Shown here: positions 20,508-29,046 of the stretch, piece after piece
Position numbering within the stretch: the first letter of the stretch is position 1
Layout of the letters: every line of letters starts with the position of its first letter
Assembly (NCBI GenBank): GCA_963576725.1
Contig: OY755237.1
Location: forward strand, 51,960,253-52,024,252
From: Azorinus chamasolen
Lineage: Eukaryota; Mollusca; Bivalvia; Cardiida; Solecurtidae
Reading direction: 5' to 3'
Length of the DNA: 64,000 nt
Notes under the pieces: model-generated
What the model saw: only the letters and a program-made list of their open reading frames with translations
What the model was told of the DNA's origin: nothing
Databases searched by the model: none
Program-made: the position numbers and the translations under genes

Positions 20508-20687
20508 TGATATGGTCATCATATAGACAATAATAGTTGCGTGATACCTAGAACAATAGATAGATAGTTGGTAATGTGACATATATATCCGGTCCCGGGA
20601 TTTTGTTAGTAGAATAATAAATATGGCATTCCAAGAAACTGTGTTCCTTGTAGATCCAGCTCCAGTATAAAATATAAAGATATAACA
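20508..20687 (+). repeat. 5' LTR
   Basis: TGATATGGTCATCATATAGA to GATATAACA. Compared with the 3' LTR it differs by a few substitutions and small indels (for example CCAGCTCCAGTAT against CCAGTAT), so it is not a brand-new insertion. TATATATCC and AATAATAAATATGG could serve promoter and poly(A) functions. Confidence 0.85.
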
Positions 20688-20776
20688 TCTGGCGAAGAGA
20701 TGAAAGAGGACTAATTATATTTCTTAAGACTTATCACTGTTTGATGGATGGATAACGAAGTGACTCAGTGACAGAA

Positions 20777-21297
20777 ATGGCAATGAACAATCTTCCAAAT
20801 TTTCCGTCTTTTGATTTGGAAGCCGAACTAGGTGGGAGAAATGGCTTGGTTGCCTAAAAAACTTAATTGTTGGAATGAAAATTGCTGATGGGGACCAGAA
20901 AAGAGCTCTTCTACTACATTACGCAGGAGAAAAGGTATATGATATTTATGATGTTGAGAAAAAGGACACTGAAGCTAGCTACGATGCCACAAAAAAAGTA
21001 TTAACAGACTATATTGCTCCTAAGAAAAATGTTCAAATTGAAATATACAGCTTCAGATCTTGCAGACAAACAGAAGAACAATCACTTGATGAGTTTGTCA
21101 CTGAACTTCGTACTTTAGCTAAAAACTGCAGTTTTACGAACATTGACAATGAAATTCTCCAACAAGTTATTCAGATGTGTAAATCAAATCAACTGTGTCG
21201 ACCTGACAAAAGTTTATCTAACATCTTGACGCTCGGACGTATGCTCAAACAGTCAGAGAAACAGGCTAGTGCGATGGAAAATGCTGACAAGATTTAA
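20777..21297 (+). pseudogene. gag (capsid region), frameshifted
   Basis: The ATG at 20777 gives MAMNNLPNFPSFDLEAE; the frame is then lost between about 20812 and 20827. The homologous reading continues in another frame with TRWEKWLGCLKNLIVG, and from 20875 with ADGDQKRALLLHYAGEKVYD to a stop at 21297. QTEEQSLDEFVTELRTLAKN is characteristic of gypsy-type capsids. The nucleocapsid follows in a separate frame after another break. Confidence 0.7.
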
Positions 21298-21406
21298 GCA
21301 GTTTCAAGGTCTCGAGGAATAATCAGAGGGAACTCGAGGGAGGAGCAGACAGCTCTATGCAAATTTTGACCGTAAACAGGCAAACAGATCACGTGACAAT
21401 GCTACG

Positions 21407-21682
21407 GTGAATACCTGCAGAAATTGTGGCTATGAATATCCACAAAGAAATGCTCCCTGTCCAGCGAAAGGGAAATCGTGCAATCTTTGTAAATGGGCCA
21501 ATCATTTTAGCCGTTGTTGTTGTCAAAGAGATAAGCGCCAGGTAAGAGAACTTACAGAGGCTCAAAATCTACAGTCCGGGTCGGAAGATGAATTCAGCTA
21601 CAGTATTTCAGTAAACAGTATTTCAGTAAACAGTATGAGCAAATCAAAATTGCCGAGAACGCAACTGAAAGTCAACAATTGA
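21407..21682 (+). pseudogene. gag nucleocapsid zinc-finger segment
   Basis: NTCRNCGYEYPQRNAPCPAK and CNLCKWANHFSRC give the paired Cys/His knuckles usual at the gag C-terminus of invertebrate gypsy elements. The frame starts without its own good ATG and is separated from the capsid piece by a stop at 21297. SISVNSISVNS is a small internal duplication. Confidence 0.65.
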
Positions 21683-21971
21683 TACAGGATCTAGTGTCAA
21701 TATAATGGATGAGAAAACATATGATATGCTTGGAAAACCACAGCTTAGAACAAGGTGCTTGCCCAAACTCATTCCTTACGGAGGTGGACCAAACTTAAAA
21801 GTGACAGGTTGCTGTGAAATGACCGCAGAAAAAAATGGAAAAATTAATGTTGACAAATTCTATCTCGTCAAAGGTAATCATGGCACATTGCTAGGATATC
21901 AAACAGCTTGTGACCTGGAAGAAGTGAAGACGAACGCCGTTTCATTTAAGGAAAAGAGCTCGAGAAAATGA
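21678..21971 (+). pseudogene. Retropepsin (aspartic protease) fragment
   Basis: IDTGSSVNIMD at 21678-21710 contains the catalytic Asp-Thr-Gly, in a frame different from the nucleocapsid. Downstream come GGGPNLKVTGCCEM and LLGYQTACDLEEV, the flap-side and C-terminal regions. It ends at a stop at 21971, before any reverse transcriptase. Confidence 0.75.
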
Positions 21972-22013
21972 TTAAGGATGACATTATAGAGGAAATACAA
22001 ATGTGGGGAAGGA

Positions 22014-22192
22014 TGATATGGTCATCATATAGACAATAATAGTTGCGTGATACATGTACCTAGAACAACAGATAGATAGTTGTAATGTGATATATATATC
22101 CGGTCCCTGGGTTTTGTTAGTAGAATAATAAATATGGCATTCCAAGAAACTGTGTTCCTTGTAGATCCAGTATAAAATATAAGGATATAACA
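22014..22192 (+). repeat. 3' LTR
   Basis: TGATATGGTCATCATATAGA to GATATAACA, 179 bases, followed by CGTAC. Confidence 0.85.
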
Positions 22193-22317
22193 CGTACCAT
22201 GATCCCCATCCACTTCATTCTTATCAGGACTAAGCAATAACAATATCAGAAAAAAGAAGCACTTTATAGATGCACGAATCGATACAAATTCAATGCCAAA
22301 AATAGTTACCCAAATAT

Positions 22318-22395
22318 GGTGATATCTTTGCAAACAGTTTGGATCCCGATGACATTCCTAGTAACTTGGTCTCACAAGTGGATCCAAAATAACAT
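22318..22395. repeat. Family C hairpin
   Basis: TTTGCAAACAGTTTGGATCC and CCTAGTAACTTGGTCTCAC, then GTGGATCCAAAA. Confidence 0.55.
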
Positions 22396-22634
22396 TTTAT
22401 TACATTCATCCACTCGCATTAATTGTTCTTGTTTACAGACAATCAATGAAACAGATAAACAATTAATTGTACTTAAATTCACTTCAAAAATATTGATGCC
22501 GCTCATTTTCACACCTCTTTGTTTGACTTATCAGTTTGATCTAATTAACCTGATTACTAAATGTCACCTGTGTTATTCGTTAATCTCATGCAACATACTT
22601 ATCACCTTTATTACTTTGTTCTCGTCTGCTAAAT

Positions 22635-22884
22635 TTAACCCTTTCCCTGTTCTGTATTTAGGCCAAATTTCCATACCTACTGAATATTCATTAAAAAAAT
22701 AGTTATAAAGAAATATGGAAGGTGGAACAATGTAGACATTTTAGAAAGCAAAGAAACGGTTCTATCAAATTCTATTAGCAAACAGAGTAGACCCTGATCA
22801 GACGGCTCCTCTAGGAGACGTCTGATCTGAGTCTACTCTGTTTGCAAATGCGTGAAAACACGTTTGTATGAGGGAATGGGTTAA
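22635..22884 (-). mobile_element. MITE-A copy (subtype A2), full length
   Basis: TTAACCCTTTCCCTGTTCTG to GAGGGAATGGGTTAA, 250 bases with TTAA at both ends. Subtype A2 has GAAATATGGAAGGTGGAAC and AGACATTTTAGAAAG in place of the A1 arm. The core is GACCCTGATCAGACGGCTCC facing GGAGACGTCTGATCTGAGTC. It is nested in element P. Confidence 0.85.
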
Positions 22885-23079
22885 TGACAAAAAGATGTGC
22901 AAACTTTGTCTTAATTTTGGCTGCACTGTTTATAAACTTTAATTGTCGGTTGGGAAAGGGCTGCGTTGACCCAACCAAGATGGGCCGAGTTGACCCACCC
23001 CAAAACAGGCCAAGTGGACGCGGCCGATTTGACCCAGGCCCAGGCAGAGTTGACCCGAGGCCGACTTGACCCGGATTCA

Positions 23080-23195
23080 CCATGGCCAACATTTTCTGTG
23101 TTCATGTGTCGTTATATTTAAACTTATAATGTAATTCATATTCATGATGTAATTATTTCATTAGATAATATTCACATTTAGCAAACCGTTATAAC
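23080..23195 (+). mobile_element. MITE-A copy, right part (host of element P)
   Basis: CCATGGCCAACATTTTCTG, TTATATTTAAACTTATAATG and ATTCATGATGTAATTATTTC, the standard right arm. Confidence 0.65.
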
Positions 23196-23632
23196 CCTTT
23201 CCCTCAGGCTCATATAAATGCCTTATCATGCATTTGCAAACAGAGTAGACCCAAATCTGATTGTCATCTGATCAGGGTCTGCTAGTCCTAGTCCACAATG
23301 GTGTGATATCGAGCTACTTTCAGTTTGGAAAATATACCACATATAGAGATAATTTCGGTTTTGACAATATCTCCCCTAGGCTCATAGTATGTAAGACGGC
23401 AACCATCACAAAATTAGCAAGCTGTCTTATCATCAGCTCAATAATGAGACTACTAAAAAAAAAAAAAAAATAGGTCTGCTCTGTTTGCTTGTGACATGGT
23501 GTAGGTGACCGATTCTAGTTTTTGTCAAAGCAAAAAAAAAATCCTCTAAAATGTTTTTATTATAAAAACTCAGCTAATAAATAATCATGATGACATTATT
23601 TTTTACATGAATATTGAACAGGGAATGGGTTA
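23195..23632 (+). mobile_element. MITE-A copy interrupted by a poly(A) retroposed sequence
   Basis: TTATAACCCTTTCCCTC, then AGAGTAGACCCAAATC, ATCTGATCAGGGTCTGCT, an insertion at 23284-23471, then GGTCTGCTCTGTTTGCTTG and a closing GGGAATGGGTTAA. Confidence 0.75.
23284..23471 (+). mobile_element. Retroposed small sequence with poly(A) and target duplication
   Basis: A 171-base body followed by 16 A residues is flanked by the 8-bp duplication GGTCTGCT (23276-23283 and 23473-23480), the mark of LINE-mediated retroposition. The body can form two hairpins: ATGGTGT with ATACCAT-like ATACCA, and GTAAGACGGC with GCTGTCTTAT inside an outer CTCAT/ATGAG pair. AGATAA lies between them. This resembles an H/ACA snoRNA layout, but a clean ACA box before the tail is missing (ACTACT). 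It could equally be a SINE. Confidence 0.55.
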
Positions 23633-23970
23633 AATAATTAAAATGCCTAATGCACGCATCTTATCCACCCGTGTTTTGTAATTCCATACGCAATGGAACT
23701 ACTCCTCAGTCCTGTCATACAGTAACACTTTCGCTTACCGTTGGAATTCCACCAAAATCTCAAGACACGTATGCTCCCTTGAAAGAGCACATGCTCAAAC
23801 TTTATCTGTTGTTATCTTTGAGAAACTTATCAAACTTTTCAGAACTTTGCAGAACTCTACTTTCTGTTGCAGTAAACTTTCTGAGTGATCTCCCTTTGAA
23901 TTAGGGCACGCTAAACCACGGACCGGTTCGCAGATAAAGTCCTAGGTATCCGTTCCAAACTTTTTTTTTA
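23633..23970. other. No recognisable feature
   Basis: An 84-codon open frame at 23650-23904 has no family resemblance I can name and no splice or codon evidence. Confidence 0.35.
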
Positions 23971-24773
23971 TTTTTAGCTCACTAGAGCACAAAGTGCTCA
24001 GGATGAGCTTTTGTTGTCGCCTGATGTCCGTCGACGTGCGTCATGTTTCGTGCGTCGTCAACAACTTGCACTTTTAAAAAATATTTTCCTCTGAATCTAC
24101 AGGGTTCTCAGCTTTCATGTTTGGCACATAGCATCATCTGTAGGTCCTCTACAAAAGTTATATAAATCATATCCCTGGGGTCAAAATTGGCCCCGCCCCA
24201 GGGGAGGCCAGTTCTCAATAGAAAAATAGTGTGAAAACTTTGAAAATCTTTCTCCTCTGAATCTACAGAGTTCTCAGCTTTCATCTGTAGGTCCTCTACA
24301 AAAGTTATATAAATTATACCCCTGGGGTAAAAATTGGCCCTGTCCAAGGGGTGGACAGTTTTCTCTAAAAACATATAGAGAAAACTTTGAAAATCTTCTC
24401 CTTTGAAACTGGAAGGTTCTCAGCTTTCACATTTGGCACATAGCATCATTTTCAGGTCCTCTACAAAAGATATATAAATTATGCCCCTGGGGTTAAAATT
24501 GGCCCGCCCCAGGGGTGGCCAGTTTTCAATAGAAAGATATGAAAAATTTGAAAATCTTCTCCTCTGAAATTGGAAGGTTCTCAGCTTTCATATTTGGCAC
24601 ATAGCATCATATTCAGGTCCTCTACAAAAGTTATATAAATTATGCCCCTGGGGTCAAAATTGACCCTGCCTCAGTGGCGACCAGTTTTCTATAGAAAAAG
24701 ATAGTGAAAACTTTGAAAATCTTCTCCCCTGATTGTCTGGTGAGCGATATCCAGGCCATAATGGCCCTCCTGT
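23971..24773 (-). mobile_element. ACAAGA-class element H3
   Basis: Minus strand: 5' hairpin AGGGCCATTATGGCC and tag CGCTCACC; 3' end GAGCACTTTGTGCTC with TGAGCTAAAAA. Four units of the H1 type lie between, preceded by a short CGACG-rich stretch. The first bases read ACAGGAGGGCC, one change from ACAAGAGGGCC. Confidence 0.8.
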
Positions 24774-24867
24774 TTTGTAATACATGTGAATAAACATGCT
24801 GGATCATACTGCTCCGCCCAATTTTTTCAGCCTAATTTACTATGGGAGTCTTTAGCTAAAATAAGAA

Positions 24868-24990
24868 TAGCACCCTTCCCCAGTTGAATATTCATGTAAG
24901 AAATAATGCCATTCATTGTAAAATTCAACAATTAAATATTCAAGGTGTCATTTCTGTTATATATATTCAACTGAAGGAGGGTTAATAAAT
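24868..24990. mobile_element. Short MITE-A derivative
   Basis: CACCCTTCCCCAGTTGAATA, TTCATGTAAGAAATAATGCC and a mirrored TATTCAACTGAAGGAGGGTTAA. Only the outer arms are kept, so it is nearly a plain inverted repeat of 120 bases. Confidence 0.55.
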
Positions 24991-25267
24991 CAAGGGTACA
25001 TACTAGGTATGTTTAAGATTGCTTGAGAAATGTGGATGCGAAAGTGTAAACAACTAGATGTGAACAGATGTTGGACATAAATTCACCATAAGCATAGGTG
25101 ATCTTTATAGATACATTTTTAAAAAGCATTATCAGAATTTGTTGCAAGAGTATATCGATACATGTACTTGTATATCATTTTGGCAAACAGTGGTGTGACC
25201 AAAAGAAAGTAGACTTCATAGACAAAGCTATTATACAGACTTACAAAGTAGCCCATGTAAATTAGTA

Positions 25268-25478
25268 ATAATCCTTTACTCCACGGATATATGACATCAT
25301 GAATATTAATTAGAATAGATGTTAGAATGGCATATTAATACATGAAATTGTTGCCAAAGCAGAAACTGTAATACTGAATAAGCACACAGAACAGACCCTG
25401 ATTATACTGCTCCTATAGGAGTCGTTTGATCTGGGTCTACTCTGTTTGCAAAGGTATATGTATGAGGTAAAGGGTTAA
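25268..25478 (-). mobile_element. MITE-A copy
   Basis: AATCCTTTACTCCACGG to GAGGTAAAGGGTTAA. The core GACCCTGATTATACTGCTCC faces GGAGTCGTTTGATCTGGGTC with a perfect CTCCTATAGGAG centre. Confidence 0.75.
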
Positions 25479-25609
25479 GATAACAAATCAAATCTTGTAG
25501 ATCTGTGGATGGGCGAGAGGTTAAGGACATATTGTAACTAACTTACGACTAATAAATTGTCCTCCTTAGAAATAACTGAACTCTAGTACCTTAGTCCTGG
25601 GCACACCAG

Positions 25610-25745
25610 TGATTTCCTATGCAAACAGTATGGATCAAGATGAAAAGCCAAATAACTGGGATCCAAATTGATTGTCCACACCCAGAAGTCATCTGATCAG
25701 GGTCTACTGTTTGCTTATGGGATAATATACATCTAGTTCTGTAAA
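25610..25745. repeat. Family C hairpin followed by MITE-A fragment
   Basis: ATGCAAACAGTATGGATC and GGGATCCAAATTGATTG are family C. GAAGTCATCTGATCAGGG, TGTTTGCTTATGGGA is a MITE-A fragment. Confidence 0.5.
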
Positions 25746-25873
25746 CTCAATATCTTTAAAACTGAAGGAGGAGTACGCGACACAAACTACCCATGTTCAA
25801 ATGCAGACGGACGGACAGACCAACAGACAGGGTGATTCCAGTATATCCCCTGAAACAAGTTTGCGGGGGTATA
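25746..25873 (+). mobile_element. ACAAGA-class 3' fragment (TATATCCCC tag)
   Basis: GACGGACGGACAGACC precedes TATATCCCC and TTGCGGGGGTATAATTA, the simple stretch plus tag hairpin of the class. The 5' end is absent. Confidence 0.55.
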
Positions 25874-25912
25874 ATTATAAGAGGTCTGATCTGAATCCAA
25901 AATGTTTTCTAA

Positions 25913-26125
25913 ACCCTTTACCTAATGAATTTACAACATGAATACTTATTAACTGAACTTTATAACAGCATATGAACACAGAATGTTTTGGACATTGAAG
26001 AAACTGCAGAATTTGATTTTATAATCCCAAAAGCAAACAGAGCAGACCCTGATCAGACGACTCCTTCAGGAGTTGTCTGATCTGGGTCTTCTTTGTTTGC
26101 AAAGGCGTAAAAAGCTGTCTCTAAC
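25913..26125 (-). mobile_element. MITE-A copy
   Basis: TAAACCCTTTACCTAATGAA, CAGACCCTGATCAGACGAC facing GAGTTGTCTGATCTGGGTC, then GCAAAGGCGTAAAAAGC; right terminus eroded. Confidence 0.7.
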
Positions 26126-26436
26126 AGGTAAAATCACATTATGAGCATTAAGCATAATAATTGAGGGGGAATTTCATTAACAACAAATTCTACCTGGACT
26201 CTTACATTTATTTTTCAAGTGACACTGAATAGTATAAATCTCCCATCCCATAGCCTTACTTCAGAAAAGTAAGAAATTAAAGTAAGGCCTTCAGTTGATG
26301 GCAGGTATGGTTTCATAAAAAAGTTGAAGAAACCTTGTGTGTCCAAAATGTGTGCCGACTGGTATAACATTAAGCATAAGATAAATAAGCAGAGCAACAG
26401 ATAAACGTGCACACACAAGTACTGTAATCGTTATCA

Positions 26437-26692
26437 CCAAACCCTTAAACAGTGTAGACCTACATCAAATGGCTCTTATAGGAGCCATTTGATCAGGGTC
26501 TCAAGAATATTAATTAGATGAATACTTAAAATGGCAAATTTTGTCATTGCAGAAACTGAAGAATCAGATTTGTATTATTCCATAAGCAAATAGAGCAGAC
26601 CCTGATCAGATAGATCCTGTGGAAGCCATCTGATCTGGATCTACCCTTTGTAACAGTAAATAAAAGGTGTCTCTATGAGGTAAAAGGTTAAA
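26437..26692 (-). mobile_element. MITE-A copies, joined fragments
   Basis: A half palindrome with ATGGCTCTTATAGGAGCCAT (26470-26489) runs into AATATTAATTAGATGAATAC and a second core CTGATCAGATAGATCC/GAAGCCATCTGATCTGG, ending GGTAAAAGGTTAA. Confidence 0.6.
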
Positions 26693-27425
26693 TAATAAAT
26701 GCACAATGCCAGTTTATAAAGAGGGTAAAATATTCCAAACATACAGGTAATTAGAGACAAAGAAAAAGTCTGAAATTCACACTATATAAATCAATGTTTT
26801 AAATCTTTGACATAATTAGGATTCAATAAAATATCGATTTATATAAAAAAATTGTTGAAATAAATCTATTAACAAATATTTTCCAGTTTCATTTGTTAGG
26901 AGTAACTCTTGCAGAAATATAAATGCAGACTTTCTAATACAAACATTGGATTTATTTACCAGTCAGCAAACATTGGTTAGTGTTACGGGAAATGGGGCAC
27001 CAGGTATTGGCAAACAATGTTGATCCATATAAGATGCCACAATGGAGGGCAGCCTCTGGGTAGCACGGTGTGCAGACCCTCATCAGATGTGCACTAACCC
27101 ACTAACCATTAGAATGCTGAATGTTGCAAGTGCAATAATCCATCAGTGGTTAGCCCATTCAGTATGAAAGGCTTAAATTGTCTAGCAGACTAGACAAACA
27201 GCACAGCCTGTATCAGAAGGTTCCTCTAGGGGCCCTAACATCTGGGTCGACACTGTTTGCCACTGCCAGTACACTCAATTCCCATATTCAAAGGCCTAAT
27301 GTGGCACTAATCTGAGTTTGCAAATGTCAAAGTGCCCTTTTCCCATAAAGCCTGTTATTTATGGTTACAGTAAAACATGTCTTAAGTCACCATTGAAAAG
27401 ATTGGTTTTATGGGCTTGTAGCAAC
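26693..27425. other. No gene; family F and C hairpin relics
   Basis: GGCAAACAATGTTGATCC near 27008 is family C-like. ACAAACAGCACAGCC with GGTTCCTCTAGGGGCC and GTCGACACTGTTTGCC (27196-27263) is a family F hairpin. Otherwise featureless AT-rich sequence. Confidence 0.45.
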
Positions 27426-27680
27426 TTAACCCTTTCCCTTATATAAACACCTTTTCATACCTTTGAAAACAGAATAGACCCAGATCAGACAGCTTCTGTA
27501 GGAGCAGTCTGATCATCGTCTGCTTTTTTGCTAATGAAATTAAATTATATGTAGAACTGATCCCCCAGTTTTTGTCTAAAACAAAAATTCCCTTGGAAAT
27601 TTTATGTTATAAAATTAAATTAAAGAATATTCATGAAGTGATCAATTTATGCATAAATGTTTATTTGGGAAAAGGGTTAA
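27426..27680 (+). mobile_element. MITE-A, reference copy (piggyBac-like TTAA MITE)
   Basis: 255 bases from TTAACCCTTTCCC to GGGAAAAGGGTTAA, with TTAA duplicated at both ends and CCCTTT termini as in piggyBac elements. Order: ATATAAACACC, a GCAAACAGAGTAGACCCAG arm (GAAAACAGAATAG here), palindrome GATCAGACAGCTTC facing GGAGCAGTCTGATC, CTAATGAAATT, a TTCTGCC- or TTTTGTC-type spacer, then AATATTCATGAAG. It is non-coding and depends on a transposase elsewhere. About 45 whole or broken copies occur in this window. Confidence 0.85.
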
Positions 27681-27885
27681 TGCAGGACAAAAGTAATGCT
27701 AAAAGTAAGCATTTAATTTGTCACGTATTAAGCAACCACCTGCATTTAAGACTCGTATGTTTAATCCACATGTGGTCACTAAAACAGGTTCTACAAACTG
27801 TACCACTTCATACCTAAACAGTGCACATTAAAGGTAAAAAGTAATATTTAACTAAAATTGAAATACATGTACATGGAAAGTGTTG

Positions 27886-27915
<30 letters not shown>
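27886..27915. repeat. (TA)n tract
   Basis: Runs directly into the 64-bp fold-back; similar TA tracts occur at 28101-28126 and 29055-29083. Confidence 0.9.
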
Positions 27916-27923
<8 letters not shown>

Positions 27924-28056
27924 TAGAAATCCAGTTTTTTACGTTTATTTGCGTTAGCGCTTTCAATGCTATTGCATATCATCAGACATTTTATATGCAA
28001 TAGCATTGAAAGCGCTAACGCAAATAAACGTAAAAAACTGGATTTCTAATTTATTT
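27916..28056. repeat. Perfect 64-bp inverted repeat (fold-back)
   Basis: Arms 27916-27979 and 27993-28056 are exact reverse complements with a 13-base loop CATCAGACATTTT. On the minus strand the loop edge gives CTGATGA (27985-27979), and the adjacent plus-side arm supplies GCAAT/ATTGAAAGCGC-type core-like sequence, but A15.1 cannot pair and stem I does not form. It looks like a terminal-repeat piece of another Penelope-type element. Confidence 0.8.
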
Positions 28057-28100
28057 TTTAATATATTCTGTATCCACGCAAGGACTATATCATTATGTTT

Positions 28101-28126
28101 GTATATATATATATATATATATATAA
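28101..28126. repeat. (TA)n tract
   Basis: Left flank of the GIY-YIG fold-back element. Confidence 0.9.
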
Positions 28127-28173
28127 ATTATATTGAAAAGATAAACTGACACCACTTGTGAAGATTTACATTC

Positions 28174-28214
28174 TTATTCCCTACCGGTTTCACTACTGCT
28201 CATCAGGGGAATAA
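28174..28214 (-). ncRNA. Hammerhead ribozyme, type I (minus strand)
   Basis: Mirror copy of the motif at 28976-29016. All core positions (CUGAUGA, GAA, A15.1-U16.1, A17) and the 8-bp stem I are kept. Confidence 0.7.
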
Positions 28215-28255
28215 CAAATACATAGCAATGACGTTACTTGGTAACGCCGCAGTAA

Positions 28256-28271
28256 CGACGTCATGACGTCA
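28256..28271. promoter_or_regulatory. CRE-like palindromes, left arm
   Basis: CGACGTCA directly followed by TGACGTCA, the mirror of 28919-28934. Confidence 0.4.
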
Positions 28272-28387
28272 TAAAGACGGCGTCAAATGACGTTATCAAA
28301 TTCTGTTTAATTTTGGGTTAAATACCCGTATGAAATGTTTTTCCATAAGTAACCTAGCTGAAACATCATCTAAATAGTGATGAAACA

Positions 28388-28894
28388 ATGAAAAGAATAA
28401 TGGACAGTACTAGGGTGATAAAAGGCAAACGGCAACTACCAAACTTAAAGCGCCTTCTAACAAGATCTAATTTTAAAGAATTTGGATTGTGTCCATCAGT
28501 TAACAAATGCAAAGAGCCCCGCTGTGGACTTTGTAGCTGCATAGTGGAAGGTTCTTCCTTATGTTTAAATAACAAAGTATTCCATGTAAAAGAAAATATG
28601 AACTGCACTGTTAGAAATGTACTGTATGTTCTCATTTGTAATGGATGCAGAGAATTTTATATTGGTCAGACTGGAGACAAATTACGCAACAGAAGGACAG
28701 TGCATGACCAACAAATCAGAGATCCATCAACAAGACAAATACCGTTAAGTTCTCATTTAGACCAGTGTTGCAATATCAATCCTAAATTTTCAATTTTTCC
28801 ATTTTACAAGTTTCACACCGATGATGTTTCAGCTAGGTTACTTATGGAAAAACATTTCATACGGGTATTTAACCCAAAATTAAACAGAATTTGA
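28388..28894 (+). CDS. GIY-YIG endonuclease of Penelope type (no RT)
   Basis: A 168-codon frame with an ATG start (ACAATGA). It begins with a basic linker, then a Cys-rich region (C35, C41, C46, C49, C51, C73) and the nuclease: VLY at 78-80 as the GIY motif, C84/C87, YIG at 91-93, Arg100/Arg102, His106, and a C-terminal Glu154 in MEKHFIRVFNPKLN. These match Penelope endonucleases, which nick target DNA to prime reverse transcription. It corresponds to the last quarter of a full Penelope protein; the polymerase is missing and the ORF begins 17 bases after the left arm. It may make a stand-alone nuclease, or the ATG may simply be an internal Met of a truncated ORF. All key residues appear intact. 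Confidence 0.85.
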   Translation: MKRIMDSTRVIKGKRQLPNLKRLLTRSNFKEFGLCPSVNKCKEPRCGLCSCIVEGSSLCLNNKVFHVKENMNCTVRNVLYVLICNGCREFYIGQTGDKLRNRRTVHDQQIRDPSTRQIPLSSHLDQCCNINPKFSIFPFYKFHTDDVSARLLMEKHFIRVFNPKLNRI

Positions 28895-28918
28895 TAACGT
28901 CATTTGACGCCGTCTTTA

Positions 28919-28934
28919 TGACGTCATGACGTCG
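28919..28934 (+). promoter_or_regulatory. CRE-like palindromes, right arm
   Basis: TGACGTCA at 28919-28926 is immediately followed by TGACGTCG at 28927-28934. AACGTCATTTGACGCCG and AAGTAACGTCATTG flank them. The position just after the stop matches the first Penelope element. Confidence 0.45.
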
Positions 28935-28975
28935 TTACTGCGGCGTTACCAAGTAACGTCATTGCTATGTATTTG

Positions 28976-29016
28976 TTATTCCCCTGATGAGCAGTAGTGA
29001 AACCGGTAGGGAATAA
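28976..29016 (+). ncRNA. Hammerhead ribozyme, type I
   Basis: Stem I: TTATTCCC (28976-28983) pairs perfectly with GGGAATAA (29009-29016). Core CTGATGA occupies 28984-28990. Stem II is short (GC...GT with loop AGTA, including one G-U pair). GAA is 28999-29001. Stem III is A-C paired with G-U across a two-base loop. A29008 is the nucleotide before the predicted cleavage site, between 29008 and 29009. Very short stems II and III are known for hammerheads of Penelope elements, which may act as dimers. The self-cut would trim the element's RNA near its 3' end. Confidence 0.72.
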
Positions 29017-29046
29017 AAATGTAAATCTTCACAAGTGGTGTCAGTT

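Larger units (their letters stand above)
20508..22192 (+). mobile_element. Mini Ty3/gypsy-like LTR retrotransposon (gag-protease only)
   Basis: Two LTRs of 180 and 179 bases start TG and end CA, and the pair is flanked by the 5-bp duplication CGTAC (20503-20507 and 22193-22197). A purine tract GTGGGGAAGGA abuts the right LTR. The interior of about 1.3 kb encodes broken gag, nucleocapsid and protease pieces; reverse transcriptase, RNase H and integrase are missing, so the element was mobilised in trans or was deleted after insertion. Confidence 0.85.
20278..23079. mobile_element. TIR element P with mirrored 15-mer arrays
   Basis: Inserted in a MITE-A copy with CCATGG on both sides (20272-20277 and 23080-23085), a 6-bp target duplication. 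Ends are TGGTTCCGGGTCAA and, complemented, TGAATCCGGGTCAA. Each end carries several degenerate copies of GGGTCAAGTCGGCCT, pointing inward from both sides (20284-20353 and about 22962-23075). Only about 0.7 kb is P's own sequence; the rest is a mini gypsy element (20508-22192), a family C hairpin and a MITE-A. No transposase is seen. Confidence 0.7.
28136..28370 (-). repeat. Left arm of fold-back element
   Basis: Reverse complement of 28820-29054 (234/235). It contains the antisense of codons 145-168 of the GIY-YIG ORF, so read-through transcripts would fold into a 235-bp duplex. Confidence 0.92.

Noticed and set aside
22025..22333. Minus-strand frames over the 3' LTR
   Set aside because: They overlap the LTR and its flank and are broken in the 5' LTR.
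27979..28020. Hammerhead ribozyme in the 64-bp fold-back
   Set aside because: CTGATGA and GAAA are present, but A15.1 has no U partner and stem I does not pair.
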